From contig CM055191.1 in NCBI GenBank assembly GCA_029224185.1, positions 27,225,805 through 27,289,804 of the forward strand: 64,000 nucleotides of DNA, given 5' to 3'. Of the stretch, positions 51,161-62,879 are shown one piece after another. The DNA is from Karalla daura. Lineage: Eukaryota; Chordata; Actinopteri; Chaetodontiformes; Leiognathidae. The notes below the pieces were generated by a model. The model was not told the origin of the DNA and searched no databases. It was given only the letters and a program-made list of their open reading frames with translations. Position numbers and translations under genes: made by a program. Within the stretch, counting starts at the first letter, position 1, and each line of letters begins with the position of its first letter.

Positions 51161-51960
51161 CAACGCTTTCACCTATCTGGAATATGAGCTCACTGTCACG
51201 CCGTAGGGGAGAGTCTCCAGATTGCCCTGACACGATTTGGAGTGTCTACTATGAAAACTGTGGCCACAGTCGCGAGGAGTACTGTAACGTTGAACACCGA
51301 TGGCAGCGGTGGGAAAATGAATGGGGGCTTATGGAGAGAAGAGGCTGCACTGGGCAGACGGTGAGGCTGGTCGTTTAAATTTCACAAGGCGCACGGGTTT
51401 ATGGCCTGCCCCGCATGAGAGAGCACCAACGTTACTACAAAACTGGAAAAAAACATTTTTCTGCTGCTTAGGGTGTGGCTGGGAGCAGCGTGAAAAGAGT
51501 GAAACGAGAGCTGATTTTTCAGCGATCCCGCATGTCGGCCCGGTGCTAAGAAGAGATTGGACATGCCCAATGCTGAGGGGGCCATTTCCCACTCTTGGAG
51601 TCTCCCAAAGCCTGTGCCATCTGCTGGGGTGCATTGAAGCTGGACGCCTGATCACTTTGTATTATCATGTCAGCAGAGGAGACATTGGAGCAGGTACCTG
51701 AGCACATGGTCGCCAAGAACAGGCGCTGCTGAAAAACCATGCAACCAATCAGTGTGCAACTCGCTACACAAACACACCTCCAGTTTCTTGAAATTTTGAA
51801 ATAAAAATGAAGTTTCAAAGTCAAAGTATGGCAACGTTGCAAATGTTTGTTTGTGGAGTTCTGTTTTTCCCATTCATTCTTATGGGAAAAAGCCAAATTG
51901 GCCAAGTGATAAACATTTGGCTCTATGGAGACAACGCTTTCACCTATCTGGAATATGAGC
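51161..51960 (+). repeat. Mosaic segment: monomers 67 (end) and 68 (start), from the end of the HOR unit
   Basis: After the jump near 51.1 kb the sequence follows copy A again at offset 13,102 (monomers 50 end and 51 start). Marks are 'gagctcactgtcacg', 'gtcgccaagaac' and 'ttgaaattttg'. By the second half of monomer 68 it has left this path: it has 'gaatgggggc' where 51 has 'gaatggtggc'. The right boundary is approximate, because the two candidate templates are identical over about 150 bp. Confidence 0.75.
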
Positions 51961-54401
51961 TTACTGTCACGCCGTAGGGGAGAGTCTCCAGATTGCCCTG
52001 ACACCATTTGGAGTGTCTACTATGAAAACTGTGGCCACAGTCGCGAGGAGTACTGTAACGTTGAACACCGATGGCAGCGGTGGGAAAATGAATGGGGGCT
52101 TATGGAGAGAAGAGGCTGCACTGGGCAGACGGTGAGGCTGGTCGTTTAAATTTCACAAGGCGCACGGGTTGATGGCCTGCCCCGCATGAGAGAGCACCAA
52201 CGTTACTACAAAACTGGAAAAAAACATTTTTCTGCTGCTTAGGGTGTGGCTGGGAGCAGCGTGAAAAGAGCGAAACGAGAGCTGATTTTTCAGCGATCCC
52301 GCATGTCGCACGGGGCTATGAAGAGATTGGACATGCCCAATGCTGAGGGGGCCATTTCCCACTCTGGGAGTCTCCCAAAGCCTGTGCCATCTGCTGGGGT
52401 GCATTGAAGCTGGACGCCTCATCACTTTGTATTATCATGTCAGCATAGGAGACATTGGGGCAGGTACCTGAGCACATGGTTGCCGAGAACAGGCGCTGCT
52501 GAAAAACCATACAACCTATCAGCGTGCAACTTGCTACACAAACACAACACAAGATTCTTCAATTTTTGAAATGAAAATGAAGTTTCAAAGTCAAAGTATG
52601 GCAACGTTGCGAATGTTTGTTTGTGGAGTTCTGTTTTTCCCATTCATTCTTATGGGAAAAAGCCAAATTGGCCAAGTGATAAACATTTGGCTCTATGGAG
52701 ACAACGCTTTCACCTATCTGGAATATGAGCTTACTGTCACGCCGTAGGGGAGAGTCTCCAGATTGCCCTGACACCATTTGGAGTGTCTACTATGAAAACT
52801 GTGGCCACAGTCGCGAGGAGTACTGTAACGTTGAACACCGATGGCAGCGGTGGGAAAATGAATGGGGGCTTATGGAGAGAAGAGGCTGCACTGGGCAGAC
52901 GGTGAGGCTGGTCGTTTAAATTTCACAAGGCGCACGGGTTGATGGCCTGCCCCGCATGAGAGAGCACCAACGTTACTACAAAACTGGAAAAAAACATTTT
53001 TCTGCTGCTTAGGGTGTGGCTGGGAGCAGCGTGAAAAGAGCGAAACGAGAGCTGATTTTTCAGCGATCCCGCATGTCGCACGGGGCTATGAAGAGATTGG
53101 ACATGCCCAATGCTGAGGGGGCCATTTCCCACTCTGGGAGTCTCCCAAAGCCTGTGCCATCTGCTGGGGTGCATTGAAGCTGGACGCCTCATCACTTTGT
53201 ATTATCATGTCAGCATAGGAGACATTGGGGCAGGTACCTGAGCACATGGTTGCCGAGAACAGGCGCTGCTGAAAAACCATACAACCTATCAGCGTGCAAC
53301 TTGCTACACAAACACAACACAAGATTCTTCAATTTTTGAAATGAAAATGAAGTTTCAAAGTCAAAGTATGGCAACGTTGCGAATGTTTGTTTGTGGAGTT
53401 CTGTTTTTCCCATTCATTCTTATGGGAAAAAGCCAAATTGGCCAAGTGATAAACATTTGGCTCTATGGAGAAAACGCTTTCACCTATCTGGAATATGAGC
53501 TTACTGTCACGCCGTAGGGGAGAGTCTCCAGATTGCCCTGACACCATTTGGAGTGTCTACTATGAAAACTGTGGCCACAGTCGCGAGGAGTACTGTAACG
53601 TTGAACACCGATGGCAGCGGTGGGAAAATGAATGGTGGCTTATGGAGAGAAGAGGCTGCACTGGGCAGACGGTGAGGCTGGTCGTTTAAATTTCACAAGG
53701 CGCACGGGTTTATGGCCTGCCCCGCATGAGAGAGCACCAACGTTACTACAAAACTGGAAAAAAACATTTTTCTGCTGCTTAAGGTGTGGCTGGGAGCAGC
53801 GTGAAAAGAGCGAAATGAGAGCTGATTTTTAAGCGATCCCGCATGTCGCACGGGGCTATGAAGAGATTGGACATGCCCAATGCTGAGGGGGCCCTTTCCC
53901 ACTCTGCGAGTCTCCCAGGGCCTGTGCCATCTGCTGGGGTGCATTGAAGCTGGACGCCTCATCACTTTGTATTATCATGTCAGCAGAGGAGACATTGGAG
54001 CAGGTACCTGAGCACATGGTCGCCGAGAACAGGCGCTGCTGAAAAACCATACAACCTATCAGCGTGCAACTCGCTACACAAACACAACACAAGATTCTTC
54101 AATTTTTGAAATGAAAATGAAGTTTCAAAGTCAAAGTATGGCAACGTTGCGAATGTTTGTTTGTGGAGTTCTGTTTTTCCCATTCATTCTTATGGGAAAA
54201 AGCCAAATTGGCCAAGTGATAAACATTTGGCTCTATGGAGACAACGCTTTCACCTATATAGAATATTAGCTTACTGTCACGCCGTAGGGGAGAGTCTCCA
54301 GATTGCCCTGACACGATTTGGAGTGTCTACTATGAAAACTGTGGCCACAGTCGCGAGGAGTACTGTAACGTTGAACACCGATGGCAGCGGTGGGAAAATG
54401 A
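51961..54401 (+). repeat. Mosaic segment with a one-monomer tandem duplication (monomers 68b-71a)
   Basis: Monomer starts are 52400, 53170 and 53940. The segment follows A monomers 39b-41a, but the 39b+40a unit appears twice (about 52.15-52.9 kb and 52.92-53.7 kb, 770 bp apart). Both copies have 'cgggttgatgg', 'gtcgcacggggc' and 'gtcagcatagg'. Only one difference was seen between the duplicates, 'gagacaacg' versus 'gagaaaacg' near 53470. From 53.6 kb the offset to copy A is 23,117 bp. Confidence 0.85.
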
Positions 54402-55397
54402 ATGGGGGCTTATGGAGAGAAGAGGCTGCACTGGGCAGACGGTGAGGCTGGTCGTTTAAATTTCACAAGGCGCACGGGTTTATGGCCTGCCCCGCATGAG
54501 AGAGCACCAACGTTACTACAAAACTGGAAAAAAACATTTTTCTGCTGCTTAAGGTGTGGCTGGGAGCAGCGTGAAAAGAGTGAAACGAGAGCTGATTTTT
54601 CAGCGATCCCGCATGTCGGCCCGGTGCAAAGAAGAGATTGGACATGCCCAATGCTGAGGGGGCCATTTCCCACTCTGGGAGTCTCCCAAAGCCTGTGCCA
54701 TCTGCTGGGGTGCATTGAAGCTGGACGCCTGATCACTTTGTATTATCATGTCAGCAGAGGAGACATTGGAGCAGGTACCTGAACACATGGTCGCCGAGAA
54801 CAGGCGCTGCTGAAAAACCATACAACCTATCAGCGTGTAACTTGCTACACAAACACACCACAAGATTCTTCAATTTTTGAAATGAAAATGAAGTTTCAAA
54901 GTCAAAGTTTGGCAACGTTGCAAATTTTTGTTTGTGGAGTTCTGTTTTTCCCATTCATTCTTATGGGAAAAAGCCAAATTGGCCAAGTGATAAACATTTG
55001 GCTCTATGGAGACAACGCTTTCACCTATATAGAATATTAGCTTACTGTCACGCCGTAGGGGAGAGTCTCCAGATTGCCCTGACACGATTTGGAGTGTCTA
55101 CTATGAAAACTGTGGCCACAGTCGCGAGGAGTACTGTAACGTTGAACACCGATGGCAGCGGTGGGAAAATGAATGGGGGCTTATGGAGAGAAGAGGCTGC
55201 ACTGGGCAGACGGTGAGGCTGGTCGTTTAAATTTCACAAGGCGCACGGGTTTATGGCCTGCCCCGCATGAGAGAGCACCAACGTTACTACAAAACTGGAA
55301 AAAAACATTTTTCTGCTTCTTAAGGTGTGGCTGGGAGCAGCGTGAAAAGAGTGAAACGAGAGCTGATTTTTCAGCGATCCCGCATGTCGGCCCGGTG
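54402..55397 (+). repeat. Mosaic segment resembling monomers 32-33, inserted in register
   Basis: Flanks on both sides follow copy A at the same offset of 23,117 bp, but this kilobase does not. It carries the marks of monomers 32b-33a ('gtgcaaagaag', 'gcgtgtaac', 'tcaaagtttgg'), then 'cctatatagaat', then a 'ctgcttctt' form like monomer 11. Private change: 'gcaaatttttg' near 54921. Boundaries are accurate to about 100 bp. Confidence 0.72.
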
Positions 55398-56714
55398 CTA
55401 AGAAGAGATTGGACATGCCCAATGCTGAGGGGGCCATTTCCCACTCTGGGAGTCTCCCAAAGCCTGTGCCATCTGCTGGGGTGCATTGAAGCTGGACGCC
55501 TGATCACTTTGTATTATCATGTCAGCAGAGGAGACATTGGGGCCGGTACCTGAGCACATGGTTGCCGAGAACAGGCGCTGCTGAAAAACCATACAACCTA
55601 TCAGCGTGCAACTCGCTACACAAACACAACACAAGATACTTCAATTTTTGAAATGAAAATGAAGTTTCAAAGTCAAAGTATGGCAACGTTGCGAATGTTT
55701 GTTTGTGGAGTTCTGTTTTTCCCATTCATTCTTATGGGAAAAAGCCAAATTGGCCAAGTGATAAACATTTGGCTCTATGGAGACAACGCTTTCACCAATC
55801 TGGAATATGAGCTCACTGTCACACCGTAGGGGAGAGTCTCCAGAACGCTCTGACGCGATTTGGTGTGTGTACTACTAAATCTGTGGCCAGAGCTGCGAGG
55901 AGAAGTGTAAGGTTGAACATTGATGGCAGCGGTGGGAAAATGAATGGGAGCTTTTGGAGAGAAGAGGCTGCACTGGGCAGACGGTGAGGCTGGTCGTTTA
56001 AATTTCACAAGGCGCATGGGTTTATGGCCTGCCCCGCATGAGAGAGCACCAACGTTACTACAAAACTGGAAAAAAACATTTTTCTGCTGCTTAGGGTGTG
56101 GCTGGGAGCAGCGTGAAAAGAGCGAAACGAGAGCTGATTTTTCAGCGATCCCGCATGTCGGCCCGGTGCTAAGAAGAGATTGGACATGCCCAATGCTGAG
56201 GGGGCCATTTCCCACTCTTGGAGTCTCCCAAAGCCTGTGCCATCTGCTGGGGTGCATTGAAGCTGGACGCCTCATCACTTTGTATTATCATGTCAGCAGA
56301 GGAGACATTGGAGCAGGTACCTGAGCACATGGTCGCCGAGAACAGGCGCTGTTGATAAACCATGCAACCAATCAGTGTGCAACTCGCTACACAAACACAC
56401 CTCCAGTTTCTTGAATTTTTGAAATAAAAATGAAGTTTCAAAGTCAAAGTATGGCAACGTTGCAAATGTTTGTTTGTGGAGTTCTGTTTTTCCCATTCAT
56501 TCTTATGGGAAAAAGCCAAATTGGCCAAGTGATAAACATTTGGCTCTATGGAGACAACGCTTTCACCTATCTGGAATATGAGCTCACTGTCACGCCGTAG
56601 GGGAGAGTCTCCAGATTGCCCTGACACGATTTGGAGTGTCTACTATGAAAACTGTGGCCACAGTCGCGAGGAGTACTGTAACGTTGAACACCGATGGCAG
56701 CGGTGGGAAAATGA
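55398..56714 (+). repeat. Mosaic segment resembling monomers 43-44 of copy A (62-63 of copy B)
   Basis: Monomers 73 (55482) and 74 (56253) follow 32365 and 33136 at offset 23,117. Shared marks are 'ggggccggtacc', 'agatacttc', 'gcgcatggg' and 'gctgttgataaacc'. Monomer 74 lacks the 'gccgggaac' change of 44 and 63 and has 'gagctcactg' in place of 'gagcttactg', so it leaves the copy-A path before its middle. Confidence 0.8.
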
Positions 56715-58262
56715 ATGGGGGCTTATGGAGAGAAGAGGCTGCACTGGGCAGACGGTGAGGCTGGTCGTTTAAATTTCACAAGGCGCACGGGTTTATGGCC
56801 TGCCCCGCATGAGAGAGCACCAACGTTACTACAAAACTGGAAAAAAACATTTTTCTGCTGCTTAGGGTGTGGCTGGGAGCAGCGTGAAAAGAGCAAAACG
56901 AGAGCTGATTTTTCAGCGATCCCGCATGTCGGCCCGGTGCTAAGAAGAGATTGGACATGCCCAATGATGAGGGGGCCATTTCCCACTCTGGGAGTCTCCC
57001 AAAGCCTGTGCCATCTGCTGGGGTGCATTGAAGCTGGACGCCTGATCACTTTGTATTATCATGTCAGCAGAGGAGACATTGGAGCAGGTACCTGAGCACA
57101 TGGTCGCCGAGAACAGGCGCTGCTGAAAAACCATACAACCTATCAGCGTGCAACTTGCTACACAAACACACCACAAGATTCTTCAATTTTTGAAATGAAA
57201 ATGAAGTTTCAAAGTCAAAGTATGGCAACGTTGCGAATGTTTGTTTGTGGAGTTCTGTTTTTCCCATTCATTCTTATGGGAAAAAGCCAAATTGGCCAAG
57301 TGATAAACATTTGGCTCTATGGAGACAACGCTTTCACCTATCTGGAATATGAGCTTACTTTCACGCCGTAGGGGAGAGTCTCCAGATTGCCCTGACACCA
57401 TTTGGAGTGTCTACTATGAAAACTGTGGCCACAGTCGCGAGGAGTACTGTAACGTTGAACACCGATGGCAGCGGTGGGAAAATGAATGGGGGCTTATGGA
57501 GAGAAGAGGCTGCACTGGGCAGACGGTGAGGCTGGTCGTTTAAATTTCACAAGGCGCACGGGTTTATGGCCTGCCCCGCATGAGAGAGCACCAACGTTAC
57601 TGCAAAACTGGAAAAAAACATTTTTCTGCTGCTTAAGGTGTGGCTGGGAGCAGCGTGAAAAGAGTGAAACGAGAGCTGATTTTTCAGCGATCCCGCATGT
57701 CGGCCCGGTGCTAAGAAGAGATTGGACATGCCCAATGCTGAGGGGGCCATTTCCCACTCTGGGAGTCTCCCAAAGCCTGTGCCATCTGCTGGGGTGCATT
57801 GAAGCTGGACGCCTGATCACTTTGTATTATCATGTCAGCAGAGGAGACATTGGGGCAGGTACCTGAGCACATGGTTGCCGAGAACAGGCGCTGCTGAAAA
57901 ACCATACAACCTATCAGCGTGCAACTCGCTACACAAACACAACACAAGATTCTTCAATTTTTGAAATGAAAATGAAGTTTCAAAGTCAAAGTATGGCAAC
58001 GTTGCGAATGTTTGTTTGTGGAGTTCTGTTTTTCCCATTCATTCTTATGGGAAAAAGCCAAATTGGCCAAGTGATAAACATTTGGCTCTATGGAGAAAAC
58101 GCTTTCACCAATCTGGAATATGAGCTCACTGTCACACCGTAGGGGAGAGTCTCCAGAACGCTCTGACGCGATTTGGTGTGTGTACTACTAAATCTGTGGC
58201 CAGAGCTGCGAGGAGAAGTGTAAGGTTGAACATTGATGGCAGCGGTGGGAAAATGAATGGGA
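56715..58262 (+). repeat. Mixed monomers 74b-76a
   Basis: The second halves of monomers 74 and 76 have 'gagcaaaacg' and 'caatgatgagg', the form of monomer 24b. Monomer 75 (57024) resembles 25 in its S block and has 'gcttactttcacg' as a private change. The middle of 76 (57795) has the 'actactaaatctg' form. I found no longer path shared with one earlier segment. Confidence 0.7.
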
Positions 58263-61200
58263 GCTTATGGAGAGAAGAGGCTGCACTGGGCAGACGGTGA
58301 GGCTGGTCGTTTAAATTTCACAAGGCGCACGGGTTTATGGCCTGCCCCGCATGAGAGAGCACCAACGTTACTACAAAACTGGAAAAAAACATTTTTCTGC
58401 TGCTTAGGGTGTGGCTGGGAGCAGCGTGAAAAGAGCAAAACGAGAGCTGATTTTTCAGCGATCCCGCATGTCGGCCCGGTGCTAAGAAGAGATTGGACAT
58501 GCCCAATGATGAGGGGGCCATTTCCCACTCTGGGAGTCTCCCAAAGCCTGTGCCATCTGCTGGGGTGCATTGAAGCTGGACGCCTGATCACTTTGTATTA
58601 TCATGTCAGCAGAGGAGACATTGGAGCAGGTACCTGAGCACATGGTCGCCGAGAACAGGCGCTGCTGAAAAACCATGCAACCAATCAGTGTGCAACTCGC
58701 TACACAAACACACCTCCAGTTTCTTGAATTTTTGAAATAAAAATGAAGTTTCAAAGTCAAAGTATGGCAACGTTGCAAATGTTTGTTTGTGGAGTTCTGT
58801 TTTTCCCATTCATTCTTATGGGAAAAAGCCAAATTGGCCTAGTGATAAACATTTGGCTCTATGGAGACAACGCTTTCACCTCTCTGGAATATGAGCTTAC
58901 TGTCACGCCGTAGAGGAGAGTCTCCAGATTGCCCTGACACGATTTGGAGTGTCTACTATGAAAACTGTGGCCACAGTCGCGAGGAGTACTGTACCGTTGA
59001 ACACCGATGGCAGCGGTGGGAAAACGAATGGGGGCTTATGGAGAGAAGAGGCTGCACTGGGCAGACGGTGAGGCTGGTCGTTTAAATTTCATAAGGCGCA
59101 CGGGTTTATGGCCTGCCCCGCATGAGAGAGCACCAACGTTACGACAAAACTGGAAAAAAACATTTTTCTGCTGCTTAAGGTGTGGCTGGGAGCAGCGTGT
59201 AAAGAGCGAAACGAGAGCTGATTTTTCAGCGATCCCGCATGTCGGCCCGGTGCTAAGAAGAGATTGGACATGCCCAATGCTGAGGGGGCCATTTCCCACT
59301 CTGGGAGTCTCCCAAAGCCTGTGCCATCTGCTGGGGTGCATTGAAGCTGGACGCCTGATCACTTTGTATTATCATGTCAGCAGAGGAGACATTGGAGCAG
59401 GTACCTGAGCACATGGTCGCCGAGAACAGGCGCTGCTGAAAAACCATGCAACCAATCAGTGTGCAACTCGCTACACAAACACACCTCCAGTTTCTTGAAT
59501 TTTTGAAATAAAAATGAAGTTTCAAAGTCAAAGTATGGCAACGTTGCAAATGTTTGTTTGTGGAGTTCTGTTTTTCCCATTCATTCTTATGGGAAAAAGC
59601 CAAATTGGCCAAGTGATAAACATTTGGCTCTATGGAGAAAACGCTTTCACCAATCTGGAATATGAGCTCACTGTCACACCGTAGGGGAGAGTCTCCAGAA
59701 CGCTCTGACGCGATTTGGTGTGTGTACTACTAAATCTGTGGCCAGAGCTGCGAGGAGTAGTGTAAGGTTGAACATTGATGGCAGCGGTGGGAAAATGAAT
59801 GGGAGCTTATGGAGAGAAGAGGCTGCACTGGGCAGACGGTGAGGCTGGTCGTTTAAATTTCACAAGGCGCACGGGTTTATGGCCTGCCCCGCATGAGAGA
59901 GCACCAACGTTACTACAAAACTGGAAAAAAACATTTTTCTGCTGCTTAAGGTGTGGCTGGGAGCAGCGTGAAAAGAGCGAAACGAGAGCTGATTTTTCAG
60001 CGATCCCGCATGTCGGCCCGGTGCTAAGAAGAGATTGGACATGCCCAATGCTGAGGGGGCCATTTCCCACTCTGGGAGTCTCCCAAAGCCTGTGCCATCT
60101 GCTGGGGTGCATTGAAGCTGGACGCCTGATCACTTTGTATTATCATGTCAGCAGAGGAGACATTGGGGCAGGTACCTGAGCACATGGTTGCCGAGAACAG
60201 GCGCTGCTGAAAAACCATACAACCTATCAGCGTTCAACTTGCTACACAAACACAACACAAGATTCAATTTTTGAAATGAAAATGAAGTTTCAAAGTCAAA
60301 GTATGGCAACGTTGCGAATGTTTGTTTGTGGAGTTCTGTTTTTCCCATTCATTCTTATGGGAAAAAGCCAAATTGGCCAAGTGATAAACATTTGGCTCTA
60401 TGGAGACAACGCTTTCACCTATCTGGAATATGAGCTCACTGTCACGCCGTAGGGGAGAGTCTCCAGATTGCCCTGACACGATTTGGAGTGTCTACTATGA
60501 AAACTGTGGCCACAGTCGCGAGGAGAAGTGTAAGGTTTAACATTGATGGCAGCGGTGGGAAAATGAATGGGGGCTTATGGAGAGAAGAGGCTGCACTGGG
60601 CAGACGGTGAGGCTGGTCGTTTAAATTTCACAAGGCGCACGTGTTTATGGCCTGCCCCGCATGAGAGAGCACCAACGTTACTACAAAACTGGAAAAAAAC
60701 ATTTTTCTGCTGCTTAAGGTGTGGCTGGGAGCAGCGTGAAAAGAGTGAAACGAGAGCTGATTTTTCAGCGATCCCGCATGTCGGCCCGGTGCTAAGAAGA
60801 GATTGGACATGCCCAATGCTGAGGGGGCCATTTCCCACTCTGGGAGTCTCCCAAAGCCTGTGCCATCTGCTGGGGTGCATTGAAGCTGGACGCCTGATCA
60901 CTTTGTATTATCATGTCAGCAGAGGAGACATTGGAGCAGGTACCTGAACACATGGTCGCCGAGAACAGGCGCTGCTGAAAAACCATACAACCTATCAGCG
61001 TGCAACTCGCTACACAAACACACCACAAGATTCTTCAATTTTTGAAATGAAAATGAAGTTTCAAAGTCAAAGTATGGCAACGTTGCAAATGTTTGTTTGT
61101 GGAGTTCTGTTTTTCCCATTCATTCTTATGGGAAAAAGCCAAATTGGCCAAGTGATAAACATTTGGCTCTATGGAGACAACGCTTTCACCAATCTGGAAT

Positions 61201-62879
61201 ATGAGCTCACTGTCACACCGTAGGGGAGAGTCTCCAGAATGCCCTGACGCAATTTGGTGTGTGTACTATGAAAACTGTGGCCACAGTCGCGAGGAGAATT
61301 GTAAGGTTTAACATTGATGGCAGCGGTGGGAAAATGAATGGGGGCTTATGGAGAGAAGAGGCTGCACTGGGCAGACGGTGAGGCTGGTCGTTTAAATTTC
61401 ACAAGGCGCACGGGTTTATGGCCTGCCCCGCATGAGAGAGCACCAACGTTACTACAAAACTGGAAAAAAACATTTTTCTGCTGCTTAAGGTTTGGCTGGG
61501 AGCAGCGTGAAAAGAGCGAAACGAGAGCTGATTTTTCAGCGATCCCGCATGTCGGCCCGGTGCTAAGAAGAGATTGGACATGCCCAATGCTGAGGGGGCC
61601 ATTTCCCACTCTTGGAGTCTCCCAAAGCCTGTGCCATCTGCTGGGGTGCATTGAAGCTGGACGCCTGATCACTTTGTATTATCATGTCAGCAGAGGAGAC
61701 ATTGGGGCAGGTACCTGAGCACATGGTTGCCGAGAACAGGCGCTGCTGAAAAACCATACAACCTATCAGCGTGCAACTTGCTACACAAACACAACACAAG
61801 ATTCAATTTTTGAAATGAAAATGAAGTTTCAAAGTCAAAGTATGGCAACGTTGCAAATGTTTGTTTGTGGAGTTCTGTTTTTCCCATTCATTCTTATGGG
61901 AAAAAGCCAAATTGGCCAAGTGATAAACATTTGGCTCTATGGAGACAACGCTTTCACCAATCTGAAATATGAGCTCACTGTCACACCGTAGGGGAGAGTC
62001 TCCAGAACGCTCTGACGCGATTTGGTGTGTGTACTACTAAATCTGTGGCCAGAGCTGCGAGGAGAAGTGTAAGGTTGAACATTGATGGCAGCGGTGGGAA
62101 AATGAATGGGAGCTTATGGAGAGAAGAGGCTGCACTGGGCAGACGGTGAGGCTGGTCGTTTAAATTTCACAAGGCGCACGGGTTTATGGCCTGCCCCGCA
62201 TGAGAGAGCACCAACGTTACTACAAAACTGGAAAAAAACATTTTTCTGCTGCTTAGTGGGTGGCTGGGAGCAGCGTGAAAAGAGTGAAACGAGAGCTGAT
62301 TTTTCAGCGATCCCGCATGTCGGCCCGGTGCTAAGAAGAGATTGGACATGCCCAATGCTGAGGGGGCCATTTCCCACTCTGGGAGTCTCCCAAAGCCTGT
62401 GCCATCTGCTGGGGTGCATTGAAGCTGGACGCCTGATCACTTTGTATTATCATGTCAGCAGAGGAGACATTGGGGCAGGTACCTGAGCACATGGTTGCCG
62501 AGAACAGGCGCTGCTGAAAAACCATACAACCTATCAGCGTGCAACTCGCTACACAAACACAACACAAGATTCAATTTTTGAAATGAAAATGAAGTTTCAA
62601 AGTCAAAGTATGGCAACGTTGCGAATGTTTGTTTGTGGAGTTCTGTTTTTCCCATTCATTCTTATGGGAAAAAGCCAAATTGGCCAAGTGATAAACATTT
62701 GGCTCTATGGAGACAACGCTTTCACCTATCTGGAATATGAGCTCACTGTCACGCCGTAGGGGAGAGTCTCCAGATTGCCCTGACACGATTTGGAGTGTCT
62801 ACTATGAAAACTGTGGCCACAGTCGCGAGGAGTACTGTAACGTTGAACACCGATGGCAGCGGTGGGAAAATGAATGGGG
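58263..62879 (+). repeat. 6-monomer unit (4,617 bp), copy 1
   Basis: Monomer starts: 58566, 59337, 60108, 60876, 61647 and 62415. From 58263 the sequence is repeated at 62880. Three of its monomers (79, 81, 82) have the 3-bp loss, which gives 768 bp. Other marks are 'ataaggcgc' and 'gcgtgtaaag' (monomer 77) and 'gcacgtgtttatgg' (79). The middle of monomer 79 (60524 on) shows a switch to 'gagaagtgtaaggttt' right after the palindrome. Confidence 0.82.
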
